Notes: generated from the sequence alone by a model not told the origin. Numbered from the stretch's first letter, positions 6,117-14,161 are shown. The stretch: DNA of 14,251 nucleotides from JAXLVB01 sp044228045 (GCA_044228045.1 JBGAVQ010000137.1:1-14251); one strand, 5' to 3'. Program-made: numbers and translations.

Positions 6117-8108
6117 TCAACGAAACGGAACAATCTCGGGTTGCTCAATAGTAAAGTCCCGAAAGCGTAGGGGTGTTTCGCCGCCAACTTCAAACCCCAA
6201 CTGGGCAGTATTGTACACGTTGGGATAAAAGGCTAACCGAAGCTGAAAGGTATTAAAGGTAAGGTTTTCGTTACGAAACCGAAAGCCAAGGCCAAAACCT
6301 TGATAGATTTTGCTTTGGAGTAAGTTCTCATTTTGACGAGCAATAAGGCCCAAATCCACAAATCCATAAGTTGCAATCCGAAAGCCCACAACCTGGAACG
6401 CTGAAAAAAGCACGGTTTCTATGCCTAATGTCAATTTTTTAATGCCCAATAACTGGTCGGTTGATGTTCCTCTGATGCCATCGTTTCCAGAAATGCCGAT
6501 GTATTCATAATTAAACCGATTGATGCCAGCGGTGTATTTAAGCGACACAAACTGCCTTATGTTGGAGCGTTTTATTTTGAGTAGTGTGCTAAAATAATTG
6601 GCTTCTAAGGTAACTACACCTTGCTCCACAAGCGATTCTCGTTTGTAAAAACCAACATTGAGTAACGCATAGAGGTAGCCCCAGTTTTTGGGTAAATATT
6701 GCCCTTGTGCGTACTTAAAACCAAAGTAAGTTCGCTGCCCCAATTCAGCTTTTTCGTAGCCCCAAACCATAGATGCCAAGTAGCCGTAGGGAACGTCTTC
6801 GGTTCGTCCAAAACCATAAATCAACACATCACGGCGGTATTGACGGTTAGAAAACCCAATACTAACCAGGTAAGTACTTCGGTTTTCGTAGAGGCGGTTA
6901 GAGTCGAGGGTTACTTCGGGGCGTTTGGTATAGTTGTACCGATTCATCCGAGCGGCTACTACCAATCTTGCTCGTTCGTTAAGGATTTTATTGCCAAAAT
7001 TCATCTTAAAAGCTCGTCCCAGCCAAACATCCCCAAAGTAATAATACAGCGGAAAGGTTTCAATTCTTACTGAATCGCCAACGTTATAAACAAAGTTATT
7101 GAGGCGATTGTAACTTAGCTCAGCGGCACCAGCATACTTGGTTTCGGGGGTAACAAAAGGCCGATACGCCTTGACAACCAATGATTTAACATCCCGAAAC
7201 AACAAAAGGCTTGTTTCGGCGGTAATAAAAGTGCGCTTAATGTACGGTATTCGGTACAGTCCATTATACTCCCAACGCCTACCTGCGGGCTCGTTGCCAT
7301 TGTAGCGAATGCCATTCGTAAAGGTTTGAGCCAAGCCTCTGAAATTTTTCTGCTCGAGTTCCAGTCCAAATTTATTGAGCCCTCCTACATCTACAGATGG
7401 ATTGAGTGACCAAACGTCGTGCGTAATCACATATACGTCCACAATGTTGGGTATCTTTTTATCGGGTACTACAATAATACGAGCATCGTGAATGATAGCA
7501 GCTTGTCGTAAGAGGCGTTCGTTGTCCCACAGCAGTTGTGGGCGCAGAATGTCACCCTCTTCAAACAATAAAAATGAATTACGAATGACTCGTTCTTGGG
7601 TTTCTTTATGCAGTTTGTTGCCCACTCGCTCAAACCAATTGTTCGACTGCCGTAGGGTATCGTACACGCTGGGGCCAAAGGCATCGAACCGCCGAATGAT
7701 GATGTTGCGAATTACCTTACCTTCGTGCTCTTCAAACGGGTTCACTTCTATCTGATTAACCTGCTGCGAAGCTTTGGAATTATAAACATCCCGAAACAAA
7801 AAATTATAGACCTCTCGCCCTACCGAACTTTTGGTCATTTTGTTTTTGAGATTGGTATAAAACGTACTGTCTCGTACTTGGGGGGTCGGTTTTTGTTTGT
7901 TGGTGCTGTCGTAAATTTGTTGTTGGGCAAAGGCAGTGATCGAAAGCAAGAAACAACCACTGAATAGTTTTACAGTAAACAATTTGCAGTAAACAGAAGA
8001 TGATTGTAGCAGCAATGCTTTTTGTTGGGATAAAAATGAACGCAAACATTGTCGAACAAAATTCAACAAATGTTTCTCCGTCCTTAAACACCTAAAAATC
8101 AACCCCAT
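6117..8108 (-). CDS. Omp85/BamA-TamA-like outer membrane beta-barrel protein
   Basis: The product has 663 residues from the only upstream ATG. A signal peptide lies at about 43-61 (LFTVKLFSGCFLLSITAFA, cleaved before QQQ), so the true start is probably the in-frame TTG at 7982 (residue 43), giving about 621 residues. Residues about 130-230 look like a POTRA domain: GKVIRNIIIRRFDAFG, then LLFEEGDILRPQLLWDNERLLRQ and an Ala-Arg-Ile-Ile-Val strand. From about 240 to the end there is a regular pattern of aromatic-rich amphipathic strands, with GIRGTSTDQLLG near residue 560, typical of a 16-strand Omp85-type barrel. It is shorter than BamA, having one visible POTRA, so it is more likely a TamA-like or surface-antigen-type family member acting in outer membrane protein or lipid export. 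It is divergent from maf, with 93 bases between them. Confidence 0.82.
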   Translation of the reverse strand: MGLIFRCLRTEKHLLNFVRQCLRSFLSQQKALLLQSSSVYCKLFTVKLFSGCFLLSITAFAQQQIYDSTNKQKPTPQVRDSTFYTNLKNKMTKSSVGREVYNFLFRDVYNSKASQQVNQIEVNPFEEHEGKVIRNIIIRRFDAFGPSVYDTLRQSNNWFERVGNKLHKETQERVIRNSFLLFEEGDILRPQLLWDNERLLRQAAIIHDARIIVVPDKKIPNIVDVYVITHDVWSLNPSVDVGGLNKFGLELEQKNFRGLAQTFTNGIRYNGNEPAGRRWEYNGLYRIPYIKRTFITAETSLLLFRDVKSLVVKAYRPFVTPETKYAGAAELSYNRLNNFVYNVGDSVRIETFPLYYYFGDVWLGRAFKMNFGNKILNERARLVVAARMNRYNYTKRPEVTLDSNRLYENRSTYLVSIGFSNRQYRRDVLIYGFGRTEDVPYGYLASMVWGYEKAELGQRTYFGFKYAQGQYLPKNWGYLYALLNVGFYKRESLVEQGVVTLEANYFSTLLKIKRSNIRQFVSLKYTAGINRFNYEYIGISGNDGIRGTSTDQLLGIKKLTLGIETVLFSAFQVVGFRIATYGFVDLGLIARQNENLLQSKIYQGFGLGFRFRNENLTFNTFQLRLAFYPNVYNTAQLGFEVGGETPLRFRDFTIEQPEIVPFR

Positions 8109-8201
8109 AGCACACCTAATTTTTATCGCATTTTCTTATCTATTCAAAAACATACTACTGATGCTGTATGACATATAACTTTCGACTATTTACTTTGCCA
8201 C

Positions 8202-8774
8202 ATGAAACTCACCAAGCCGCTAATTTTAGCTTCTAATTCACCTCGCCGCCGTCAAATTTTGAGCGAAGCTGGTTTTCAGTTTGAGGTACAAGTAAAACCA
8301 ACAGACGAGGCCTTTCCTGCCACCATGCCTCCTGCCGAAGTACCTGTTTTTTTGGCCGAGCAAAAAGCAGCGGTCTTTGACACAATAGACAATAACCTCT
8401 TGCTAACGGCAGATACCATCGTACTAATCAACGGAGAAATTTTGAATAAACCAAATGATGAAGATGAAGCTTTTGTGATGCTTCGTAAGCTATCGGGGCA
8501 AATGCATCAGGTGATAACGGGCGTGTGCCTGCGTTCATCTGAGCGCACCGAATCGTTTGCAGACGTAACCAAGGTTTATTTCAGGGAATTGACAGATGCT
8601 GAAATCCGATATTACATCAAAGCCTGTTGCCCCTTCGATAAAGCGGGGTCTTATGGCGTACAAGATTTTATTGGTATGGTGGGCATCGAGCGCATCGAAG
8701 GTTCGTTCTTTACCGTAATGGGGCTGCCAATCCATCGGGTTTATGACGTATTGAAACCTTACATTAGTTGGTAG
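8202..8774 (+). CDS. maf: Maf family nucleotide pyrophosphatase
   Basis: The product has 190 residues, the usual length of Maf proteins. These cytosolic enzymes hydrolyse non-canonical or excess nucleoside triphosphates (dTTP/UTP or modified bases) to the monophosphate and pyrophosphate, and have been linked to septum formation. The diagnostic blocks are all present: the nucleotide-binding SNSPRR near the N-terminus (11-16), TADT with the catalytic Asp-71, NKP (82-84), the SGQ-H-VITGV block (98-108), the DKAGSYGVQ block (146-154) and the C-terminal IEGSFFTVMGLP (165-176). The start is the ATG at 8202; TAACTTTC at 8176-8183 is a near match to the Bacteroidetes -7 box. Its 3' end overlaps by 11 bases the end of the convergent minus-strand gene. 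The exact nucleotide preference cannot be set from the sequence alone. Confidence 0.95.
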   Translation: MKLTKPLILASNSPRRRQILSEAGFQFEVQVKPTDEAFPATMPPAEVPVFLAEQKAAVFDTIDNNLLLTADTIVLINGEILNKPNDEDEAFVMLRKLSGQMHQVITGVCLRSSERTESFADVTKVYFRELTDAEIRYYIKACCPFDKAGSYGVQDFIGMVGIERIEGSFFTVMGLPIHRVYDVLKPYISW

Positions 8775-9450
8775 AAACCGTTTTGTTAGGGAAATTTTGC
8801 GCTAAAAATCGTTTCACATACGCTATATTCTCTGCTTTTAGGGCATCGCCGTCAACATATAGGTCAAGCCCTTCGTCTTGCAAAGCCACGTAAACCGACA
8901 TGAGTTTCTTGGGGTTAAATGTCTTTATTTTGCCATTGGACAACAAGAAGTAATACGATTTTTCTTTGATAAATTCGCCGATGTAAGAATTAAACTTTGC
9001 ATCTATTTTGTCAATGGGCTTGATGTGGCAATGATGTAAAAGAAGCAACTTGACTTTGCCATCATACAATACCTCATAGAATCGCTTATTTACCGATACA
9101 AAACGATGTTCTCCAAGTGTAAAATTGGTGCTATCTGCTCTACTAAATGTATGGTTTTCTCCTTCAATTTTAGCAATTAGCACACCATCGTTCAAATTGT
9201 AGAGCAATGGAAATTGAAAAACCCGACCGCCTGCAATCTTGATCTCGCCAAGTTGAAACTCATCCTGAAAAAATGGGCTACCTTTGTAAAGTACGCCTTT
9301 TGCATTTTGAGAAGGATTGGTTACTATTTCTGTCATCAATTCACCTTTTTCATTCAGAAAAGTATGAATATTTGAATCAACTTGACAATATGATTTACTG
9401 ATTACGAAAAAAATGAGGAAACTCACGAACTTAACAATTGGTGCTTTCAT
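8764..9450 (-). CDS. Exported protein of unknown function
   Basis: The frame extends upstream to 9651, but the ATG at 9450 is the sensible start because it begins a clear signal peptide (MKAPIVKFVSFLIFFVISKS, cleaved near YCQ). The longer version would also overlap the divergent amylase gene. The product has 228 residues. The mature part is strand-rich and contains patterns typical of periplasmic or surface Bacteroidetes proteins (HTFLNEKGELMTEIV, RFVSVNKRFYEVLYDGKVKLLLLHH). It ends with a helical section (LDLYVDGDALKAENIAYVKRFLAQNFP). I do not recognise a family. A perfect TAnnTTTG box on the minus strand (9497-9504) lies 46 bases before the ATG. The gene shares a divergent promoter region with the amylase-like gene, and its 3' end overlaps maf tail to tail. 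Confidence 0.8.
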   Translation of the reverse strand: MKAPIVKFVSFLIFFVISKSYCQVDSNIHTFLNEKGELMTEIVTNPSQNAKGVLYKGSPFFQDEFQLGEIKIAGGRVFQFPLLYNLNDGVLIAKIEGENHTFSRADSTNFTLGEHRFVSVNKRFYEVLYDGKVKLLLLHHCHIKPIDKIDAKFNSYIGEFIKEKSYYFLLSNGKIKTFNPKKLMSVYVALQDEGLDLYVDGDALKAENIAYVKRFLAQNFPNKTVSTN

Positions 9451-9496
9451 CTGTTTACCATTGGTAACGGTTTCTATTAAATTGATCAACACTGCC

Positions 9497-9504
9497 CAAA
9501 AATA
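9497..9504 (-). promoter_or_regulatory. Putative -7 box for the exported protein gene
   Basis: The minus-strand reading is TATTTTTG, an exact match to the Bacteroidetes sigma-A -7 consensus TAnnTTTG, and lies 46 bases upstream of the ATG at 9450. TTG triplets occur upstream (about 9520-9526 on the plus strand), but their spacing of about 16 is shorter than the usual 19-21. Confidence 0.4.
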
Positions 9505-9527
9505 CTTAATAAAGACACAACAATTCT

Positions 9528-9535
9528 TATTTTTG
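9528..9535 (+). promoter_or_regulatory. Putative -7 box for the amylase-like gene
   Basis: TATTTTTG matches TAnnTTTG exactly and lies 17 bases before the ATG at 9553. No clear TTG -33 element is seen at the right distance. Transcription would start just after the box, arguing against the TTG at 9544 as the start codon. Confidence 0.4.
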
Positions 9536-9552
9536 GAAATGTATTGAAATCT

Positions 9553-12390
9553 ATGATGAATAAATTCATGAAAATTCAGACTTTCCCAACAAGGCTTATT
9601 GGTTTGTTGTTTTGTGTGTTTTGCTGCATAACACTGCCTTGCACAGCCCAATACGTTAGCATTCAGCCTACTTTCCCCACTGCCGACGGCGACATTACCC
9701 TTACCTTTGACCTCAAACTCGCCAAAGATACCCGTGCGGCTGGGCTACTGGGCAAAACCTCCGATATGTATATTTGGGCATGGGGTGGCTCGGATGTCAA
9801 TAATCGTCAGTCGGAGTTTAGTCCATCTGGACAGAGCAGTTTTAGTCAGCCGTTTGACCCCGGCAAACTTACCTCGCTGGGCAGCGACAAATGGAGTATT
9901 AAACTTAAGCCCGCTCAATATCTGAATGTGACAGGTGGCAAAAAGCTAACATGGATGGGTTTGCTGGTCAAAAACGGCAATGGCACCAACCAAACCGAAG
10001 ACTTTACATTCGTGCTATACGACAACAATCTTAATGTTTCGTTCCTGAAACCCACTGAAAAACAGCCATTTACCGAAGCCAATACACCTTTTCCCGTTTT
10101 GGCTGTAGCTTCTACAAAAGCAAACTTACAACTTAGTGTCAATGGCAGTGTCCTTACCACTGTCACAGACAAAGATTCTCTGGCTTTTAATATCCCTCCT
10201 GCCTCACCCGGCGAAATCATGAACGTGAGCATTACCGCAACCAAAGGTTCTGAAACTTCTACTGATAATTTTACTCTTTTTGTGAAACCAACTGTTACCA
10301 CCTCTCCCCTACCTTCGGGGCTAAAAGACGGCATCAATTACACCTCGGCTACACAAGCTACGCTGGTCTTGTTTGCACCCAACAAAAATTTTATTTATGC
10401 ACTCGGTTCGTTCAATAATTGGAACCTTGGTGCTGCTTCGCTGATGAACCGTACCCCTGATGGGCAACGTTATTGGCTACAAATCAACAACTTAGAATCT
10501 GGCAAAGAGTACGCCTTTGAGTATTGGATAGATGGTAAAATTGCCGTGGCAGACCCCTACGCCGAAAAATTGTTAGATAAAAATAATGATAGCTTTATTT
10601 CGGCTTCCACATATCCAAATCCACTGACTTTCCCTTCACAAGCAAGAGGCAACATTGTCTCGGTTTTACAAACTAACCAAAAGCCTTACGAGTGGAAGGT
10701 GAGTAATTTCAAACGCCCCGAAAATCAGGACTTAGTGATATATGAATTGCTCGTGCGGGATTTTATAGGAACACAGAACTACCAAACCCTTGCCGATACA
10801 CTACCCTATCTCAAAAAACTGGGTGTCAATTGCATTGAACTCATGCCCATTATGGAGTTTACAGGCAACGATAGCTGGGGCTACAACCCCATCTTTTACA
10901 TGGCTCCTGACAAAGCCTACGGTACCAAAGACAACTTGAAAAAGTTCATTGACCGTTGCCACGAAAACGGTATGGCCGTAGTGTTAGACATGGTGTTGAA
11001 TCAGGCCGACTATGAGTTTCCGTATGTGAAAATGTACTGGGATGGCACAAAACCCAGTAAAGATAGCCCCATGTTTAATCAGCAGGCTACGCATCCGTTT
11101 AATGTGTTTTTTGATTTTAACCACGAAAGCCCCGCCACCAAAGACTTAGTGGACAGAATTTGCCAGCATTGGCTGCAAGAATATCGCTTCGACGGCTATA
11201 GGTTTGACCTCTCTAAAGGCTTTACCCAAAAAGACGCTGGCAACGATGTGAGCCGATGGAGTAGCTACGATGCCAGCCGAGTGGCAATATGGAAACGAAT
11301 TTATGACAAAATTAGAAGTTACGATGCCTCAGCGTACATCATTCTGGAACATTTTGCCGACGACCAAGAAGAACGAGAACTCGCCGACTATGGCATGATG
11401 CTATGGGCTAACCTAAATGGTGATTTCAGAAATGCCGTGAAAGGCAATGCAAGCAATATCAATCGGCTGGCTTACCCTTTTCGCAATTTCACAAAACCTC
11501 ACCTCATTGGCTACATGGAAAGCCACGACGAAGAACGCCTGATGTGGGATGCGCTCAACAACGGCACGAGCGCAGGCACGTACTCGACCCGCAACTTGAC
11601 AACTGCCAGCGAACGCATCAAAGCAGCCGCAGCGTTTTTGTTGGGTACACCTGGCCCCAAAATGATTTGGCAGTTTGGTGAACTCGGCTACGATATTGCG
11701 ATTGACCAAAACGGACGCACTGGCAAAAAGCCCATCAAATGGGAATACCTACAAGTGGCTGAACGTCAGAAACTTTACAAGGTTTTTGCTGAGCTCATTA
11801 AGCTCAAAACCACCCAAAAGGCATTCAGAACCAGCACATTTTCCCTTTTGGGCAGTGCCAAATTGAAGCAACTCACCCTCGACGACGCTTCCATGAAAGT
11901 AAACATTGTTGCCAATTTTGATGTAGAGGAATACGCTAACCCCATCACCTTTCAGAACACGGGCAAGTGGTACGATTTTTTTACGGGCGACGAAGTAAAC
12001 GTTACCAATGTGAGTATGCCCATTGTGTTAAAACCAGGGGAGTTTCATATTTATACCACCGTAAAACTACCCAAACCCGAAAGCGGATTAGTGCCGTGGG
12101 CGGCTTATTCGGTGGTTACTACTGTGCAAGAGCCTGATTTTGAAGACATTAACATTGCACCAAATCCGACACGAGATCGCCTACGGATTGAGTTGAAAAG
12201 TCAGTATCGGGGTGAAGTAATGCTCCGACTCAACGATGTAGTGGGCAAACAAGTAAATTATTGGAAACCTTACAAAAATCAAGAGAAATTGGTACAAGAA
12301 TTGCTTATTCAACACTTGAGTGACGGCATGTATTTACTCGAAATCGAACAAGGCAGCCAAAGAAGTATCAAGAAAATAGTAAAACAATAA
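9553..12390 (+). CDS. Secreted GH13 alpha-amylase-like enzyme with T9SS sorting domain
   Basis: The product has 945 residues from the first ATG; ATGs at 9556 and 9568 are alternatives. A signal peptide (about 1-33, ending PCTAQ) is followed by two beta-sandwich-like modules (about 35-160 and 165-250) and a CBM48-like domain (about 256-350, with YALGSFNNWN). The GH13 catalytic barrel follows (about 390-760), with VIYELLVRDF, SWGYNP, region I DMVLNQ (D479), region II DGYRFDLSKG (nucleophile D552), region III ILEHFAD (acid/base E599) and region IV MESHDEE (D659). A C-terminal beta domain comes next, then a type IX secretion sorting domain (about 867-945, starting NIAPNPTRDRLRIEL and ending in IKKIVKQ). 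The enzyme should cut alpha-1,4-glucans outside the cell or on its surface. Region I has Gln where most GH13 members have His. No sus-type transporter genes are beside it, so it stands alone. Confidence 0.93.
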   Translation: MMNKFMKIQTFPTRLIGLLFCVFCCITLPCTAQYVSIQPTFPTADGDITLTFDLKLAKDTRAAGLLGKTSDMYIWAWGGSDVNNRQSEFSPSGQSSFSQPFDPGKLTSLGSDKWSIKLKPAQYLNVTGGKKLTWMGLLVKNGNGTNQTEDFTFVLYDNNLNVSFLKPTEKQPFTEANTPFPVLAVASTKANLQLSVNGSVLTTVTDKDSLAFNIPPASPGEIMNVSITATKGSETSTDNFTLFVKPTVTTSPLPSGLKDGINYTSATQATLVLFAPNKNFIYALGSFNNWNLGAASLMNRTPDGQRYWLQINNLESGKEYAFEYWIDGKIAVADPYAEKLLDKNNDSFISASTYPNPLTFPSQARGNIVSVLQTNQKPYEWKVSNFKRPENQDLVIYELLVRDFIGTQNYQTLADTLPYLKKLGVNCIELMPIMEFTGNDSWGYNPIFYMAPDKAYGTKDNLKKFIDRCHENGMAVVLDMVLNQADYEFPYVKMYWDGTKPSKDSPMFNQQATHPFNVFFDFNHESPATKDLVDRICQHWLQEYRFDGYRFDLSKGFTQKDAGNDVSRWSSYDASRVAIWKRIYDKIRSYDASAYIILEHFADDQEERELADYGMMLWANLNGDFRNAVKGNASNINRLAYPFRNFTKPHLIGYMESHDEERLMWDALNNGTSAGTYSTRNLTTASERIKAAAAFLLGTPGPKMIWQFGELGYDIAIDQNGRTGKKPIKWEYLQVAERQKLYKVFAELIKLKTTQKAFRTSTFSLLGSAKLKQLTLDDASMKVNIVANFDVEEYANPITFQNTGKWYDFFTGDEVNVTNVSMPIVLKPGEFHIYTTVKLPKPESGLVPWAAYSVVTTVQEPDFEDINIAPNPTRDRLRIELKSQYRGEVMLRLNDVVGKQVNYWKPYKNQEKLVQELLIQHLSDGMYLLEIEQGSQRSIKKIVKQ

Positions 12391-12436
12391 CAGGACACAA
12401 CTTATTCAATCTATTCACAATCAGCCTGTTAATTTT

Positions 12437-12456
12437 CAAAAAATGAAACATTTTTG
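12437..12456 (+). terminator. Weak AT-rich hairpin after the amylase gene
   Basis: caaaaaatg, a 3-base aaa loop, then catttttg forms an A/T hairpin 46 bases after the stop codon. It has almost no G-C pairs, so terminator function is uncertain. Confidence 0.25.
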
Positions 12457-12521
12457 ATTTCTTTGGCGTTATTGATTTGTACCTAATAATTAGATTGTAC
12501 CACCTTTCCTCCAAAGACAAA

Positions 12522-12731
12522 ATGAATTCATTACAACACATAGAAGCCTACCTCAATCAACGAGTAGAGTTTCTACACCATCGAATCAATAGTTTAGTGG
12601 TAAGCAATCACCAACAAGCTACCTGCAAAGTTGATAAAGTGAGCATCAATGAATACGGGGTATTGATTGGTGCGTTGTCAGAAATGGAGAAATTGAAAGA
12701 AGAACTCCGCATGGAGTGGCAAGAGGCATAA
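12522..12731 (+). CDS. Small helical protein of unknown function
   Basis: The product has 69 residues. The frame extends upstream to 12477, but the ATG at 12522 begins the part that looks conserved. It is mostly helical: an N-terminal helix (SLQHIEAYLNQRVEFLHHRINSL), a short polar linker with one Cys, and a charged C-terminal helix that could form a coiled coil (ALSEMEKLKEELRMEWQEA). There is no signal peptide or membrane segment, so it is probably cytosolic. It lies in the same direction as the amylase gene, 131 bases downstream, and is followed after 18 bases by a strong intrinsic terminator, which supports it as a real transcribed gene. The family is not recognised. Confidence 0.6.
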   Translation: MNSLQHIEAYLNQRVEFLHHRINSLVVSNHQQATCKVDKVSINEYGVLIGALSEMEKLKEELRMEWQEA

Positions 12732-12749
12732 AAACGATAAAATCCAATA

Positions 12750-12784
12750 AAAAAGGTGACAGGTTGCAAACCCATCACCTTTTT
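12750..12784 (+). terminator. Intrinsic terminator after the small helical gene
   Basis: The stem aaaaaggtga (12750-12759) pairs perfectly with tcaccttttt (12775-12784). The loop itself contains a second pairing, ggtt/aacc (12762-12765 with 12769-12772). The A-run before and T-run inside the stem make it effective in both directions, but no convergent gene is evident on the right. Confidence 0.85.
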
Positions 12785-13291
12785 GTGCTTTAAGCTATAT
12801 AGCAAAGCTCTCTCGCACCCACAAGTACATGAGGGGCATTGGGGTAGTTCGCCGCCGTACCTACCTGGCTCTATCAAATGCTTCTATACTATCAGATAGG
12901 TCTTTACGGGCGGCGAACCGTCAAGATGATATTTTGGGGGTGATTAGGTCAATTTGCATTAAACACTCCCAGAAATTTCAAATAGAACCATATTTTCTTA
13001 GTTTGCTTGGAATGTACCCCCTTGAATTACCCGTACATGCACAAACAAAGCACCAAGCAAGCCAAGATTTAACAGATAAATTTTGTGATATTTCAAGATA
13101 AAATATAACTCGAAGGGTGTCCAATAACCGAGCGTTTTAGGAAGTGAAAATTTTAGCCTTTACTTTTCTTTTTTCATAAAAACCCTGTATTCTTGTAGGA
13201 AAGAACAGAAAAACAGCCAAAATATAACGAAATCAAGATAGAATTAGATTGGCTATTCGTCCAATACTATGTTGGAAGTTTTCGCATTTCT
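12785..13291. other. Intergenic stretch with a 72-bp hairpin; no convincing gene
   Basis: About 500 bases lie between the terminator and the next gene. The stretch holds a palindrome gctatatagc (12794-12803), a strong hairpin (12847-12918), and an A/T-rich leader before 13292. A frame of 90 codons (12829-13101) crosses the hairpin but looks non-coding. The short inverted pair tccaa/ttgga (about 13260-13276) lies just before the next gene. I see no tRNA or known riboswitch here. Confidence 0.5.
12847..12918. repeat. Strong 72-bp inverted-repeat hairpin
   Basis: The outer arms gttcgccgcc (12847-12856) and ggcggcgaac (12909-12918) pair perfectly. An inner helix forms between acctacctg (12859-12867) and cagataggt (12893-12901) with one mismatch, leaving a loop of about 25 bases. 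It is G/C-rich in an otherwise AT-rich area. It may be a structured RNA, a decayed palindromic element or a protein-binding site; I cannot tell which. Confidence 0.6.
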
Positions 13292-14098
13292 ATGTTCAAG
13301 CCTCAGAAAATAAAATCTGTTACTTTAAATAAATGGGAAAACTATGCTCCACATATTCCATTTGGTTTTTGGGAGTTTGAAGAACAAGCTGATGGTACTG
13401 GAAATTATTATGGTTTATATTGGAGTTTTGGAAAAGAAAATTTAGAACCTATAATTTGTTGGTTTGAGCATGAACAATCTTGCATAAATATTTCACACAA
13501 AAATCTAAAAGAATTTTTATTAGAATTTAATCAATCTGAAGAAGAACATGAATTAGTTGATTTTTCTTTTGCTTTTAAAAGAATGAAACTTAAAGCCCAA
13601 AAAGGAGAATTTGAATTTGCAATTTCACAACTTAATAAATATTTATCCTATGTTCCTGAACATTCTGAGGCATGGGAAATATTATCTGATGTATATCTGA
13701 GAATTGGTAATAAAGTAGAATCTGATAATTGTGCATTAAAAAGTATTTTATCTAATTGGTCATTTGGTTTACCAAGACAAAAAAGCATCCAATTATTCAA
13801 AAAAATAGATAGAAATGGCATTTTATCAAATGACCCACTCGTTAAAAGGCTTGATGAAATTTTATTGACATTTGAATATAATAAAACTGAAATTTCCTAC
13901 AATACTTTAAAAGAAGCATATTTAGAATACTTTGATAACGAAAATTATATTGAGTCATTAATTTTAGAACATAATTATGCTTTAATGATGTATTTTGAAA
14001 CCCAAGCTTTTCAAGACAAACATAATTTTAAAGTTGAGAAGTGGCGTATTGAATACGAACAAAAATGTAAAAAGTATTTGAATCGTTACTTTGTTTAA
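13292..14098 (+). CDS. SMI1/KNR4-like and TPR-like protein, possibly an immunity protein
   Basis: The product has 268 residues with no signal peptide, so it is probably cytosolic. The N-terminal about 80 residues contain PFGFWEFEEQADGTGNYYGLY, WSFGKE, EPIICWFEHE and HKNLKEFLLEF, a pattern that resembles SMI1/KNR4-type domains common among toxin immunity proteins. Residues about 100-140 form a helix pair like a tetratricopeptide repeat (KAQKGEFEFAISQLNKYL followed by PEHSEAWEILSDVYLRIG). The C-terminal half is helical without a recognised motif. Codon use is very AT-rich, like the immunity gene at 2993-3463 and unlike the genes just to its left, which suggests horizontal transfer. It stands alone, with a 53-bp palindromic repeat 10 bases after its stop. 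An orphan immunity gene is my inference; a general TPR protein is the alternative. Confidence 0.7.
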   Translation: MFKPQKIKSVTLNKWENYAPHIPFGFWEFEEQADGTGNYYGLYWSFGKENLEPIICWFEHEQSCINISHKNLKEFLLEFNQSEEEHELVDFSFAFKRMKLKAQKGEFEFAISQLNKYLSYVPEHSEAWEILSDVYLRIGNKVESDNCALKSILSNWSFGLPRQKSIQLFKKIDRNGILSNDPLVKRLDEILLTFEYNKTEISYNTLKEAYLEYFDNENYIESLILEHNYALMMYFETQAFQDKHNFKVEKWRIEYEQKCKKYLNRYFV

Positions 14099-14108
14099 AG
14101 TTTCATTT

Positions 14109-14161
14109 CCGCCTTCGCTCGTGTCCCACGAGTGAACGGTATCGAAAAGCCCTCAGGGCGG
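14109..14161 (+). repeat. 53-bp paired-hairpin repeat, copy 2 (REP-like)
   Basis: It has the same plan as the element at 5779-5831: CCGCC/GGCGG ends, a 10-bp stem (14114-14123 with 14127-14136) and a GCCC-TCA-GGGC hairpin (14149-14159). The first stem has CTCGTG/CACGAG where the other copy has CTCGGC/GCCGAG, so both arms changed together and pairing is kept. It lies 10 bases after the stop of the 13292-14098 gene and could serve as that gene's 3' mRNA structure. Confidence 0.8.

Noticed and set aside
6031..6228. 65-codon plus-strand frame over the palindrome region
   Set aside because: It overlaps the 3' end of the outer membrane protein gene and repeats, with low-complexity content and no supporting signals.
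6699..7967. Several open frames on the plus strand opposite the outer membrane protein gene
   Set aside because: They are antisense shadows of a well-supported beta-barrel gene with no domain features of their own.
9451..9651. Upstream extension of the exported-protein frame
   Set aside because: It would overlap the amylase gene on the other strand and bury a clear signal peptide that begins at 9450.
12829..13101. 90-codon plus-strand frame
   Set aside because: It spans both arms of a strong hairpin, has no promoter or recognisable protein features, and its composition does not look like codons. Kept as non-coding with low certainty.
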